DNA from: Chloroflexota bacterium
Lineage (GTDB): Bacteria; Chloroflexota; Dormibacteria; Dormibacterales; Dormibacteraceae
Direction of reading: 5' to 3'
Assembly (NCBI GenBank): GCA_005882115.1
Contig: VBEG01000050.1
Location: 1 to 41,764 of the forward strand
DNA length: 41,764 bases
The translations under genes were made by a program, and so were the position numbers. Under the pieces are notes generated by a model. It was not told the DNA's origin. It saw only the letters and a program-made list of their open reading frames with translations, and did no database searches. This document shows, one piece after another, positions 15,923-24,862 of this stretch (position 1 is its first letter; every line of letters starts with the position of its first letter).

Positions 15923-17411
15923 GATCTACTCCGAGCAACGCCGGTCGCCTGAACCCGCCCGCGGTCAGCACGATCGCCAGCAGGTTGTGGGTGACGATGA
16001 TCGATGAGATCAAGCTCGCCACGACACCGATGCCGAGCGTGATGGCGAATCCCTTGACCGTCGACGGGCCGACGAAGCCGAGGATCACACAGGTGATGAG
16101 TGTCGAGGTGTTGGAGTCGCGAATCGCCGGCCAAGCACGTCTCACAGCCGCGTCCACCGCCGCGCTGATCGTGCGGCCGGCTCTGACTTCCTCTTTGAAG
16201 CGTTCGAAGATCAGCACGTTGGCGTCCACCGCCATGCCCACGGAGAGGATGAACCCCGTGATGCCGGCCAGCGTCAACGTCACCGGGACGACCTTGAACA
16301 CGGCCAGCACCGCGCCTGCATAAAAGAGGAGGGCGAGACTCGCCAGAAGGCCGGGCACGCGGTAGTAGACGATCATGAACAGGACGACGATCGCGAGGCC
16401 GAGCAGGCCGGCCGCGAGACTCAACTTGACCGATTCCGCGCCGAGCGTCGCGCTTACCTGCGTGACGTCAAGCGCCACGAGATCGACCGGGAGCGAACCT
16501 GCGTTGATTCCGGTTGCCAGGTCCCCGGCGCTCTGCTGCGTGAAGTTGCCGCTGATCTGGGCCGCCCCGCCCGAGATCTCCTCGATCGTGACTGGGTTGG
16601 TGAGGAACTTGCCGCAGACGGTGGTGGAGGTCTGCTGCGAAAGGCAGCCAGGATCGTATGGCGCGTAGATCTTGGCCACGTAGTCCGCGTTCTCCCAGTT
16701 GTCGATGTCCTTCTGGGTCAGGTCGAGCCAGATGGCCAGATGACGTTCAGCGCAGTTGGCCGTCTGAACGGTGTTCGGATCCCCAGGGCACGCCGCGACG
16801 TTGGCGCGGGTCAGCTGGTCGAACAACGTGCCCCCGTGCGAGCCGAACTGGATGCTGACCACCCAGGCGGTGCCGTCGGTGTTGATGTTGGGAGAGGCGC
16901 TCGTGATGTCGTCGCCCGTGAGCCCTGTGAGCTTGGGCTTGTAGCCGGGCTCCGGACCACCGGTGACCTTGGCGTCGGGCACCCAGCTCGTGTAGACAAG
17001 CTTGGAGACAGCGCCGATCGTCTTCTGCGCCTGGTCGGCGTTGACGCCGGCGAGGTCGACGGTGATCCTGTCGTAGTTGGAACCGGCTCCGCGGATCTCC
17101 GGCTCGCTGACGTTCAGAGCGTTGACGCGCTTGTTGATGACCTGGATGGTCTTCTGCTGGACGTCGGCACGGTTCTGCCCCGCCGGAAAGTTGGTCAGTT
17201 GGTAATCGATGTGGGTTCCGCCCGCGAGGTCGAGGCCGCGGTGGAAGAACAGCTGCCACACGCCGAAGTTCGGCGGCAGCCCCGGCGCGTTGCCGGTCAG
17301 CGGGTAATGGTTCGCGATGCGGTAGACGTAACCGGCCCCGTCGACGAACAGGGAAAAGACAAGAATTCCGACGACCAGCAGACGAATCGGCCAGCTGAGA
17401 ACTAACTGCAC
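15906..17411 (-). CDS. secD: Protein translocase subunit SecD
   Basis: 501-residue RND-fold membrane protein of the SecDF complex. TM1 is at the N-terminus (WPIRLLVVGILVFSLFVDG), followed by the P1 head region with HRGLDLAGGTHIDYQL and VINKRVNALNVSEPEI, and the C-terminal membrane block with ITGFILSVGMAVDANVLIFERFKEE, the SecD signature carrying the conserved Asp. The GTG at 17411 is the only reasonable start. The P1 domain has several Cys residues (segments ending AACPGDP, TANCAERH, PGCLSQQ, TVCGKF) that could form disulphides outside the cytoplasm. It lies between the DUF2905 gene and secF, the frequent ruvB-DUF2905-secDF layout. Confidence 0.97.
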   Translation of the reverse strand: MQLVLSWPIRLLVVGILVFSLFVDGAGYVYRIANHYPLTGNAPGLPPNFGVWQLFFHRGLDLAGGTHIDYQLTNFPAGQNRADVQQKTIQVINKRVNALNVSEPEIRGAGSNYDRITVDLAGVNADQAQKTIGAVSKLVYTSWVPDAKVTGGPEPGYKPKLTGLTGDDITSASPNINTDGTAWVVSIQFGSHGGTLFDQLTRANVAACPGDPNTVQTANCAERHLAIWLDLTQKDIDNWENADYVAKIYAPYDPGCLSQQTSTTVCGKFLTNPVTIEEISGGAAQISGNFTQQSAGDLATGINAGSLPVDLVALDVTQVSATLGAESVKLSLAAGLLGLAIVVLFMIVYYRVPGLLASLALLFYAGAVLAVFKVVPVTLTLAGITGFILSVGMAVDANVLIFERFKEEVRAGRTISAAVDAAVRRAWPAIRDSNTSTLITCVILGFVGPSTVKGFAITLGIGVVASLISSIIVTHNLLAIVLTAGGFRRPALLGVDRVRAV

Positions 17412-17440
17412 GGCAGCCGATCAGTGTACGTACTACCCAT

Positions 17441-17647
17441 CTAGCGCTGCCGGAAGACCAGGTTCAGCACGATGGTGGCCACGATCGAGAGGACGATGCT
17501 AGTGGCGAGGGGGATGTAGACGGTCGTGCTCCCGCTATGGAACGTGAGGTCGCCCGGCAGATGAAAGCGCCCGAAGAGCATCAGCGCCCCGCCGATGACG
17601 ACGAGGAGCACGCCGAAGACAAGAAGCAATCTCCCGACATCTGCCAC
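17441..17647 (-). CDS. DUF2905 small membrane protein
   Basis: 68-residue protein with two predicted TM helices (about residues 5-23, LLLVFGVLLVVIGGALMLF, and 43-63, PLATSIVLSIVATIVLNLV) joined by a short loop FHLPGDLTFHSGSTTVYI. This helix-LPGD-helix pattern matches DUF2905, commonly encoded next to ruvB or secDF; no function is established. A GTG at 17647 follows TAAGGAGG, although the spacing is short; the longer frame to 17755 overlaps ruvB and is rejected. It begins inside the ruvB stop region, so coupling to ruvB translation is likely. Confidence 0.8.
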   Translation of the reverse strand: MADVGRLLLVFGVLLVVIGGALMLFGRFHLPGDLTFHSGSTTVYIPLATSIVLSIVATIVLNLVFRQR

Positions 17648-17654
17648 TGCCTCC

Positions 17655-18677
17655 TTACAGTAGGCGGGTTTGCTGAGATTCGGGTTGCGGCGGCGCGATC
17701 CCGATGTGGCGGTAGGCGAGCTCGGTGGCCACGCGGCCGCGAGCGGTCCTGGCAAGGAAGCCGATCTGGATCAGGTAGGGCTCGTGCACATCCTCGATCG
17801 TCTCCGGCTCTTCGGACAACGAGGTGGCGAGCGTGTCCAGGCCGACGGGCCCTCCTTTGAACTTCACTATCACTGTATGCAGCAGCTGCCGATCGAGCGG
17901 TTCCAGGCCGATCTCGTCGACGTCCAGCATCTCGAGGGCGAGCCGCGTCGTGTCCACAGTCGCCCGACCGTCGCCCCTCACCTGCGCGTAGTCACGCACC
18001 CGCCGGAGCAGGCGGTTGGCGATGCGAGGCGTGCCGCGCGCGCGGCGGGCGATCTCGGAGACAGCGTCGTCGTGGATCTCGATGTCCAGGATCCGCGCCG
18101 ACCTCCCGACGATCTTTTCGAGCTCGGCCTTGGTGTAGAAGTCGAGCCGGTAGACGGCACCGAAACGATCGCGCAGCGGACCGCTGAGCAAGCCCTGTCG
18201 CGTAGTTGCGCCGACGCAAGTGAAATGTGGAAGCGGCAACGTCGCCGCGCTCGCGCCGACACCCTTCCCAAGCACCGCATCGAATCGAAAGTCCTCCAGC
18301 GCTGGGTAGAGCGATTCCTCGACCACCGTGTTGAGGCGGTGGATCTCGTCGATGAAGAAGACGTCGCGCGTGCTGAGGTTCAAGAGGATCGAACCGAGCG
18401 CACCCTGGTGGTCGATCGCGGGGCCCGAGCTGACCTTGATCGCCACCCCCAGCTCGTTGGCGATGATGTGCGCGAGCGTCGTCTTGCCCAGGCCAGGCGG
18501 ACCGCAAAGCAGCACATGCTCGACTGGCTCGTCGCGGCGGCGCGCGGCCTCGAGAAGGATGCTGAGGTTGTCGAGGACCTGCTGCTGGCCGATGTATTCG
18601 GCCAGCGACCGCGGGCGCAGCGTGATGTCGTACTGGTCGTCGTCGGGGCGCGCGTCGAGCAGTTTGTCCTTTGTCAC
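17655..18677 (-). CDS. ruvB: Holliday junction branch migration helicase RuvB
   Basis: AAA+ hexameric motor that drives branch migration with RuvA. The 340-residue protein shows [12 protein letters not shown], Walker [10 protein letters not shown], Walker [10 protein letters not shown], sensor region [20 protein letters not shown], and the winged-helix end [14 protein letters not shown]. The GTG at 18677 overlaps the ruvA stop (GTGA). It sits in an intact ruvC-ruvA-ruvB series, so the full resolvasome is encoded together. Confidence 0.98.
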   Translation of the reverse strand: MTKDKLLDARPDDDQYDITLRPRSLAEYIGQQQVLDNLSILLEAARRRDEPVEHVLLCGPPGLGKTTLAHIIANELGVAIKVSSGPAIDHQGALGSILLNLSTRDVFFIDEIHRLNTVVEESLYPALEDFRFDAVLGKGVGASAATLPLPHFTCVGATTRQGLLSGPLRDRFGAVYRLDFYTKAELEKIVGRSARILDIEIHDDAVSEIARRARGTPRIANRLLRRVRDYAQVRGDGRATVDTTRLALEMLDVDEIGLEPLDRQLLHTVIVKFKGGPVGLDTLATSLSEEPETIEDVHEPYLIQIGFLARTARGRVATELAYRHIGIAPPQPESQQTRLL

Positions 18678-19276
18678 TTGCGACCCAGAGCCTTGAGGGC
18701 CGAAGCGAGGGCTTCCTGGGTCGACGGTGCCGACTGCCAGTCCACGGACTCGAGCCCGGTGCGCGCTTCCTGGGACGAGAATCCGAGGTTGCGCAGCGCG
18801 GTCTCGACGGCTTTCGGCACGGCTCCGTCACCGGTCATAGCAGCTGCGCGCGGCACAGCTTCGAGCGCGGCCACCGCGTCAAGCCGCGGCTTGAGCTCGA
18901 TGATCACCTTGGCCGCCGTGCGCTGACCGACTCCGCTCGCGCGCCTGATCGGGGCTGCATCCTCGCTCATGATGGCGCGCTTGAGCACCTCGAGGCTCGC
19001 CGCGCTCAGGATGTTGAGACCGACTTTCGGGCCGACTCCGTCGACCTGGATCAGCATCTCGAAAATCTCGAGTTCTTCGACCGAGGCGAATCCGTAAAGG
19101 TTGAGCTGGTCTTCGCGCACGTGGGTGTGGATGTGCAGCTCGACATCGCCGCCTGGCGGCGGCAGCTGCTGCCGCGTTTGGTTTGCCACTGTGACGATGT
19201 AGCCGACCCCTCCGACGTCCAGCACCACGAAATCCGGACCGGCCCTTCGCACAACTCCGCTGAGATGTCCGATCAC
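18674..19276 (-). CDS. ruvA: Holliday junction branch migration complex subunit RuvA
   Basis: Tetrameric junction-binding protein. It begins [11 protein letters not shown], followed by the OB fold with GGVGYIVTV and [14 protein letters not shown], the HhH region [13 protein letters not shown] and [17 protein letters not shown], and a C-terminal RuvB-binding domain ([20 protein letters not shown]). The GTG at 19276 gives the standard 200-residue protein and overlaps the ruvC stop (GTGA). The frame upstream to 19318 is rejected because it runs into ruvC and adds non-family residues. Confidence 0.97.
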   Translation of the reverse strand: MIGHLSGVVRRAGPDFVVLDVGGVGYIVTVANQTRQQLPPPGGDVELHIHTHVREDQLNLYGFASVEELEIFEMLIQVDGVGPKVGLNILSAASLEVLKRAIMSEDAAPIRRASGVGQRTAAKVIIELKPRLDAVAALEAVPRAAAMTGDGAVPKAVETALRNLGFSSQEARTGLESVDWQSAPSTQEALASALKALGRK

Positions 19277-19770
19277 CTTATCGCTGCCCTTGCGAATCCC
19301 CGGCTCCGGGCGTGGCACAGCGCGATCGCGATCGCATCGCGCGCGTGATCGTCGAGGCGCCCCTCCGGCATCTTCACCTGCGCCGACAGCATGCGTGAGA
19401 TTTGCGATTTATCGGCGTTGCCGTAGCCGGTGAGGATGACCTTCACCTGGCTCGGCTTGTACTCGAAGACGGGAACGCCGCATTCCTCGAGCACGTTGAG
19501 GATCGCGCCCCGAGCCTGCGCGACCCCGACCGCGCTTGTCGCGTTGCGGCCCATGAACAGCTCCTCGATCGAGGCTTCGGCGGGAGGATTTTCCGCGAGC
19601 AACGCGCGAAGGTGGCTGGTGATGGTCAAGAGACGCGCACCATCACGACCGGGAATCGTGACGACAGTGCTACAGGCGAGTACGAGGTTGGGCTCGGCGA
19701 ACAATGCGAAGCCCGTGCCGGCCAGGCCGGGATCTACGCCGAGGATCAGTCCGTTGTTGCGGCCCGGCAT
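19273..19770 (-). CDS. ruvC: Crossover junction endodeoxyribonuclease RuvC
   Basis: Resolves Holliday junctions by paired incisions. The catalytic acids are visible in ILGVDPGLAGTGFAL (first Asp), SIEELFMGRN (Glu) and LDDHARDAIAIALCHA (C-terminal Asp/His cluster); FEYKPSQVKVILTGYGNADKSQI is the DNA-binding segment. The ATG at 19770 gives 165 residues and MPGRNNGLILGVDPG; a TTG at 19788 would add six residues. It follows yebC by 27 bp, the common yebC-ruvC order. Confidence 0.96.
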   Translation of the reverse strand: MPGRNNGLILGVDPGLAGTGFALFAEPNLVLACSTVVTIPGRDGARLLTITSHLRALLAENPPAEASIEELFMGRNATSAVGVAQARGAILNVLEECGVPVFEYKPSQVKVILTGYGNADKSQISRMLSAQVKMPEGRLDDHARDAIAIALCHARSRGFARAAIR

Positions 19771-19797
19771 TTGTCCATCAGGTTGCAAGCCATGCTT

Positions 19798-20553
19798 TTA
19801 TACCTGTGCTGAGACGCGTTCAAGAACGTCAGTTGGAATATCGAAATTGGCGTATACCTGCTGGACGTCTTCGTCCTCCTCGAGCGATTCCATCAGCCTG
19901 AGGACCGCCGCGGCCTTGTCTTCCCCAATCGGGACGGTCTGCTTCGGCTGCATCGTGATCTCGGCGTTCTCCACCGTCACGCCCAGCGCTTCCACGGCCG
20001 CCTTCACCTTCTCAAAGACGCTGGGCGGCGCGGTGATCTCGACCGATTTGCCCTCCACCTGCACATCGTCAGCGCCCGCTTCGATGGCGGCAAGACCCAC
20101 CTCTTCCGGGTCTGCTTTACCGGCGTTCGCGCTGATGACACCCTTGCGTTCGAACATCCAGTTGACAGAGTTGCTCTCACCGAGGTTGCCGCCGAGCTTG
20201 CTCAGCCGGTGACGGATGGAGGCCGAGGTTCGGTTGCGGTTGTCGGTAAGCGCGTCGACCATGACCGCCACGCCCGCGGGGCCATAGCCCTCGTAGCGGA
20301 TCTCTTCGAGCCTCTCTCCGGCCAGCTCCCCCGTCCCCCGCTTGATGGCGTTCTGGATCTTGTCGGTGGGCATGTTGATCTCCCGGGCTTTCTGCATCGC
20401 AAGGCGCAGCCGGAAGTTGCCGTCGGGGTTTCCACCGCCTTCGCGGGCAGCGATCGTGAGCTCCCGGCTGGCGCGGGTAAACGCCTGGCCGCGCTTGGCG
20501 TCGACGACCGCCTTCTTGTGCTTGATGCCGGCCCACTTGGAGTGGCCTGACAT
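19798..20553 (-). CDS. yebC: YebC/PmpR-family protein (TACO1-like)
   Basis: 251-residue protein starting MSGHSKWAGIKHKKAVVDAKRG, the family hallmark, with FRLRLAMQKAREINMPTDKIQNAIKRG and YEGYGPAGVAVMVDALTDNRNRT. YebC proteins have been described as DNA-binding regulators and, more recently, as translation factors relieving stalls at proline stretches; which applies here cannot be told. The ATG at 20553 fits the family. It precedes ruvC, with tyrS upstream. Confidence 0.96.
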   Translation of the reverse strand: MSGHSKWAGIKHKKAVVDAKRGQAFTRASRELTIAAREGGGNPDGNFRLRLAMQKAREINMPTDKIQNAIKRGTGELAGERLEEIRYEGYGPAGVAVMVDALTDNRNRTSASIRHRLSKLGGNLGESNSVNWMFERKGVISANAGKADPEEVGLAAIEAGADDVQVEGKSVEITAPPSVFEKVKAAVEALGVTVENAEITMQPKQTVPIGEDKAAAVLRLMESLEEDEDVQQVYANFDIPTDVLERVSAQV

Positions 20554-20586
20554 CAGGAAACGCCTCCGAACATGCTTTCGCTCATT

Positions 20587-21747
20587 TTACTTCACGACAA
20601 ATCGAATCCAGCGGCGCTTGCCGACCTGTACAACCGAGGCTGGATTCAACGGATCGTCGCCGGTCGCGACCACACCGTCAATCTTGACTCCGCGCTGCTC
20701 GATCAGGCGACGCGCCTCTCTGTTTGATTCGGCCAGCCCGCTACTCACCATCGCCTCGATCAGGCGGATTGGGAATCCAGTTTCAAATTCATCAATGCGG
20801 TCGGGCGTCTGGTGCCTGCGAAACTTCAGGTCGAAGTCCTCTTCCGCGCGGCGTGCGGGCTCTTCGCCGTGCAGACGCTTCACCAGCTGGTGTGCGAGGG
20901 CTGCTTTCGCGTCGCGAGGCTTCATCGCAAGCACCTCGGCCTGCTCGCGTTCGTCGAGACCCGAGATCAGTCGCACGTACTTCTCGATCAGAGGATCCGG
21001 GATCGACATGGTCTTGCCGTAGATCTGTTCCGGCGGCTCGCTTAGGCCGATGTAGTTGTGCAGCGACTTCGACATCTTCTGCAAGCCGTCGAGCCCTTCG
21101 AGTAGGGGAAATACCGCGGTGTCCTGCGGCTCCTGTCCGTATGCCTTCTGGATCTCGCGGCCGAATAGAAGGTTGAAGAGTTGGTCGGTTCCGCCGATCT
21201 CGACATCCGCCTTAACCGCGACCGAGTCGTAGCCCTGGCTGAATGGGTAAAGGATCTCGTGGGCGCCTATCGCCGCCCCGGATTTGATCCGGTCGGAAAA
21301 ATCCTCGCGCTGCAAGACCTGCTGCAAGGTCGCCTTCCCCATGAGGCGCAGGATGTCCGCCGCGGTCATCGTGGCGAGCCACTCCGAGTTGTGCCGCACC
21401 TCGATCTTGGAGCGGTCGAGGACCAGGTCGACCTGGTCGAAATAGGTCTGCGCGTTGGCTGCGACCTGCTCTTGGGTGAGCATCGGTCGCGTCTCGGAGC
21501 GGCCGCTTGGGTCGCCGATCATGGCCGTGTAGTCGCCGATGATCACAACGACGGTGTGTCCATCGTCCTGAAACGCCCGCAGGGCGTCGAGCACGACAAG
21601 GTGGCCGAGATGGAGGTCGGGGGCGGTCGGATCGAGCCCGAGCTTGACGCGCAGCCTGTCGCCCCTCTCGAGCCTTGCGAGCAGATGGTCGGCCGCCACG
21701 ATCTGCACCGCCCGTTCGCGCAGGCGCTCGAAGAATTGCCCGCTCAC
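20587..21747 (-). CDS. tyrS: Tyrosyl-tRNA synthetase
   Basis: Class I synthetase charging tRNA-Tyr. HLGH (the HIGH motif) lies in LDPTAPDLHLGHLVVL, KMSKS is intact in GLQKMSKSLHNYIG, and a C-terminal S4 RNA-binding domain is present (SSGLAESNREARRLIEQRGVKIDG). At 386 residues it belongs to the TyrZ-like branch rather than the classical TyrS. It lies 6 bp downstream of cvpA and 33 bp before yebC, probably in one operon. No T-box is seen upstream. Confidence 0.97.
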   Translation of the reverse strand: MSGQFFERLRERAVQIVAADHLLARLERGDRLRVKLGLDPTAPDLHLGHLVVLDALRAFQDDGHTVVVIIGDYTAMIGDPSGRSETRPMLTQEQVAANAQTYFDQVDLVLDRSKIEVRHNSEWLATMTAADILRLMGKATLQQVLQREDFSDRIKSGAAIGAHEILYPFSQGYDSVAVKADVEIGGTDQLFNLLFGREIQKAYGQEPQDTAVFPLLEGLDGLQKMSKSLHNYIGLSEPPEQIYGKTMSIPDPLIEKYVRLISGLDEREQAEVLAMKPRDAKAALAHQLVKRLHGEEPARRAEEDFDLKFRRHQTPDRIDEFETGFPIRLIEAMVSSGLAESNREARRLIEQRGVKIDGVVATGDDPLNPASVVQVGKRRWIRFVVK

Positions 21748-21753
21748 CGGAGT

Positions 21754-22308
21754 CTAGGGATTGACGGGGTTGGAGCTGAAGTACTGCTGCGAGTCACCTG
21801 GAAGCAGCGGCTGAAACAGGGCGATGATGGGCTTGTCGGTGGCGTTCACCAGATTGACCATGTAGACGGAGTGGTGAACCGCGTCGCGGATGTTCTGCTG
21901 CAGCGGGTCGAGTTGCGCGCCCCCGATGGGATTGGCCGCGGAGCCCAGCTCGTAGACGACCACGTAGGAGAGAAGGATCGCAGTGAACACGCCGAGGATC
22001 GTGCCGAGGGTTCGGTTGAGCACCACCGCCGGGATCTGGATCTGCGAGTGCGCAAGCTGGGTCGCGACCTCGACAATCACCAGGACCGCGAAGATGATCC
22101 CGAAAAAGCCGTAGATCCTCCCGTCGGCTATCTCAAAGCTCGACGTCTGCTGCAGGATGCCGCCGGCCTGGATACCCATGTTGGTCGCCGCCCACACGGC
22201 GATGAACAGAGCCACGAGACCGATGAACCGCCGGATCAAGCCGGCGAAGAAGCCACCCGCGGCATACGCGAGGACGAGCACGATCGGAAAAACGTCGATC
22301 CACGTCAC
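21754..22308 (-). CDS. CvpA-family integral membrane protein
   Basis: 184-residue protein with four hydrophobic segments (around residues 7-25, 29-48, 66-86 and 100-122) and the family pattern of a glycine-rich first helix (AYAAGGFFAGLIRRFIGL). CvpA proteins are linked to colicin V production and bile or antimicrobial tolerance in enterics, but the general function is unknown. The GTG at 22308 starts directly at the first helix (MTWIDVFPIVLVL). It sits between pheT and tyrS; a long hairpin separates it from pheT. Confidence 0.8.
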   Translation of the reverse strand: MTWIDVFPIVLVLAYAAGGFFAGLIRRFIGLVALFIAVWAATNMGIQAGGILQQTSSFEIADGRIYGFFGIIFAVLVIVEVATQLAHSQIQIPAVVLNRTLGTILGVFTAILLSYVVVYELGSAANPIGGAQLDPLQQNIRDAVHHSVYMVNLVNATDKPIIALFQPLLPGDSQQYFSSNPVNP

Positions 22309-22328
22309 TTAGCGCTTCCCCCGGATAT

Positions 22329-22369
22329 TCCCCACGAATTCAGAGCCTTCGGCTGCGAATTCGCGGGGA
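22329..22369. repeat. Long intergenic hairpin between pheT and cvpA
   Basis: TCCCC-A-CGAATTC (22329-22341) pairs with GAATTCG-C-GGGGA (22357-22369) with a single A/C mismatch; inside, AGCC/GGCT encloses a TTC loop. Arms are about 13 bp. The outer TCCCC...GGGGA pattern recurs in other gaps of this window. No T-run follows on the transcribed (minus) strand, so a terminator role is doubtful. Confidence 0.7.
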
Positions 22370-22415
22370 CCCCTATTAAACGGCACGCAGACGCGTGCGA
22401 AATTCGCGCCGGCCC

Positions 22416-24800
22416 TCACTCTCGGAACCTGGCGCGGTGTCTTTTCTCCAGCCCCAGCTTGATCTCCGACATGACTTTGTCCACTTCGGCGTCCGTCAGG
22501 GTGCGCTCCGGGCTTCGGAAAGTCAAGGTAAACGCGATGCTCTTGTGAGCTTCAGACACCTGCGCTCCGCGATACTCGTCAAACGCCCGTACGTGCTCGA
22601 GTAGATCGCCCGCCAATTCTTTGATGCTTGCCAGGACGGCGCCTGCCGCGACCGTGTCCTCGACCACGACGGCGAGGTCGCGCTCCACTCCAGGGAATCT
22701 CGGGAGTGGTTGGGAGCGAGGGATTCGCGCCGCCGCGAGCATGGGCTCGACGTCGACCTCAAAGGCCACGATGCGGCCCTCCAGGTTCGCGGCCGCGGAG
22801 ACGCTGGGATGAACCTCCCCGATGTAGCCGAGCTGGCGCCCGTCCATCACGACCGCCGCACAGCGGCCAGGGTGGAAAAGCTGGGCGGCAGCTCGCTGGT
22901 AGGTGCACGGCGGGCCTGACAGGGCGGCGATGCATTCGTCCAGCACCGCCTTCAGGCGGTAGAAGGCTTTCCGGCCGTCGTCCGCTGTCGATCCCGCGGT
23001 CGCGATGGCCGCAAGCCGAAGTGGCTCTTCGGGCTGCGTGTTCTTTTCTCCGACGCGCGCAAGGTAGGCCTCGGCGATCTCATAGACGCGAACATCGACC
23101 CGGCCTCGATCCCGATTCAGCACGGCCACGTCGATGAGAGAAGGCAGCAGCGACGTACGCAGGGTGTCCATATCGTCGCTGAGCGCGTTGGAGACGCGCA
23201 TCGCATGCGCGGCGATCCGGAGGTCCTCGAGTTTCCTGCCCGATACGAGGGCCGGGTTCCAGGTCTCGGTGTAACCCGCGCCCGCGAGGACTTCGCGGGT
23301 CAGGTCGAGCCGGCGGTCGAGGCTGGGCGCAAGCGGCGTCCAGCTTTCGTGGCGCCGGCCCGGCAGCGTCGGAGGAACTCGGTCGTATCCGTAGACACGC
23401 CCTACCTCCTCGACGAGGTCCTCTGGGATGGTGACGTCGAGACGAAACACCGGCGGGAGCACGTCCCACTCGCCGTCGCCCATCACCTTGACGTGAAAGT
23501 TGAGCCGCTTGAGGATCGACTCCGCCTCTTCCAGAGGCACATGTGTCCCCAGCACGTTGTCGATGAGCGCGGGACGAAGGTTGACTCGAACAGGTTCCTG
23601 CGGGCGCGGATAGACATCGGCCCAGTCCTTGTGGACCGCGCCGCCCGCCAGCTCGGCAATCAAAGACGCGGCGCGCCGCGCGCCGGCCAGGGCGAGCTCG
23701 GGAGGCAGGGCTCGCTCGAACCTCGCCGAGGCTTCGGTTCGCAGCCCGATCGTGCGTGACGTCTGTCGCACGTTGGGGCCGTTGAAGGTCGCCGATTCGA
23801 GGAGCACATCGGTGGTCGTCGACGTGACCGCGCTCTCTTCCCCACCGATGACGCCGGCCAATGCGACCGCCCGCTGGGCGTCGGCGATGACGAGCATATC
23901 GGCGGTCAAGTCCCTGGTGACGCCGTCGAGACCGAGAAGCTTCTCGTTCTCCCGGGCTCGGCGCACCTTAATCTCGGCGCCGTTCAGCTTCGCCAGGTCG
24001 AATGCGTGCAAGGGCTGCGCGTACTCGAGCAGCACGTAGTTCGTGATGTCGACGATGTTGTTGAGCGGCCGCACGCCGCACGCGCGCAGCCGTCGCTGCA
24101 GCCAGTCGGGGCTCGGGCCGACCTTCACACCCTTGATCACGCCGCCGATGTACCGGCTGCAGAGATTCGGGTCTTCGATCGTGACCTTGATGAGCTCGCG
24201 GCCAGGTGGGCTCGCGGTGCCCGTGAACGAAGGCATGAAGTCGCGTTTCACGGGCCGCCCGAGCCCGGCCGCGAGCTCGCGCGCGACGCCGAGATGACCC
24301 ATCTCGTCAGGCCGGTTGGAGGTGATCTCGGCCTCCATGATCGCCTGGCTGGGGATGACCGTGGTCAGCGGCTCACCAGGTGTCCCGCGGTCGAGGATCA
24401 GGATGCCCGAGTGATCGTCGCCCAGCATGAGCTCGGCGGCCGAGCAGAGCATCCCACTCGCGCGAAAACCCGCGATGTTCATGTCTTTCACGACTTTTCC
24501 GTTCGGCACCGTGGTGCCGGGAAGGGCGACCGGGACCAGCGAGCCGGGTACGGCGTTCGGCGCCCCGGCGATGATCTGCTCCAGGCGGCCGCCGAGGTCG
24601 ACCAGGTGCACCCAGAGGTCGTTGCGGGACTTGGGGTGTTTGGTCTGCTCGACGATCCTGCCGATCACGATCTGCGAGAGGTCGACCATCGTCAGCGACT
24701 CGATCTCGACGCCGAGCCGCGTCAAGACATCGGCCGCATCCTTCGGCGTGACGCCGTCCAGGTCCACGAAATCGCCCAGCCATTCGTAGGAAATTCTCAA
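22416..24800 (-). CDS. pheT: Phenylalanyl-tRNA synthetase beta subunit
   Basis: 794 residues, normal for bacterial PheT. Domains in order: an EMAP/tRNA-binding fold (KHPKSRNDLWVHLVDLGG, ASGMLCSAAELMLGDDHSG), B3/B4 editing region (RPLNNIVDITNYVLLEYAQPLHAFD, GGEESAVTSTTTDVLLESATF), B5, catalytic-like core, and a C-terminal ferredoxin-like anticodon-binding domain (PRFPGVERDLAVVVED to RTLTDAEVDKVMSEI). A TTG at 24800 preceded by AAGGG with 8 nt spacing gives MRISYEWLGDFVDL, the expected N-terminus. The open frame runs to 25475 but that extension is antisense-like Arg-rich peptide inside pheS and is rejected. It lies 62 bp after pheS. Confidence 0.97.
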   Translation of the reverse strand: MRISYEWLGDFVDLDGVTPKDAADVLTRLGVEIESLTMVDLSQIVIGRIVEQTKHPKSRNDLWVHLVDLGGRLEQIIAGAPNAVPGSLVPVALPGTTVPNGKVVKDMNIAGFRASGMLCSAAELMLGDDHSGILILDRGTPGEPLTTVIPSQAIMEAEITSNRPDEMGHLGVARELAAGLGRPVKRDFMPSFTGTASPPGRELIKVTIEDPNLCSRYIGGVIKGVKVGPSPDWLQRRLRACGVRPLNNIVDITNYVLLEYAQPLHAFDLAKLNGAEIKVRRARENEKLLGLDGVTRDLTADMLVIADAQRAVALAGVIGGEESAVTSTTTDVLLESATFNGPNVRQTSRTIGLRTEASARFERALPPELALAGARRAASLIAELAGGAVHKDWADVYPRPQEPVRVNLRPALIDNVLGTHVPLEEAESILKRLNFHVKVMGDGEWDVLPPVFRLDVTIPEDLVEEVGRVYGYDRVPPTLPGRRHESWTPLAPSLDRRLDLTREVLAGAGYTETWNPALVSGRKLEDLRIAAHAMRVSNALSDDMDTLRTSLLPSLIDVAVLNRDRGRVDVRVYEIAEAYLARVGEKNTQPEEPLRLAAIATAGSTADDGRKAFYRLKAVLDECIAALSGPPCTYQRAAAQLFHPGRCAAVVMDGRQLGYIGEVHPSVSAAANLEGRIVAFEVDVEPMLAAARIPRSQPLPRFPGVERDLAVVVEDTVAAGAVLASIKELAGDLLEHVRAFDEYRGAQVSEAHKSIAFTLTFRSPERTLTDAEVDKVMSEIKLGLEKRHRARFRE

Positions 24801-24829
24801 TTGGGCGGCCCTTCTGGCGGTGCGCGCCG

Positions 24830-24850
24830 CCTCCCTACGGGGTGGGGAGG
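24830..24850. repeat. Short GC palindrome between pheS and pheT
   Basis: CCTCCC (24830-24835) pairs with GGGAGG (24845-24850) across a 9-nt loop; a smaller GGCGG/CCGCC pair lies just before it. It belongs to the same C/G-run palindrome type seen at other junctions. Confidence 0.5.
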
Positions 24851-24862
24851 GGACTTGACCAT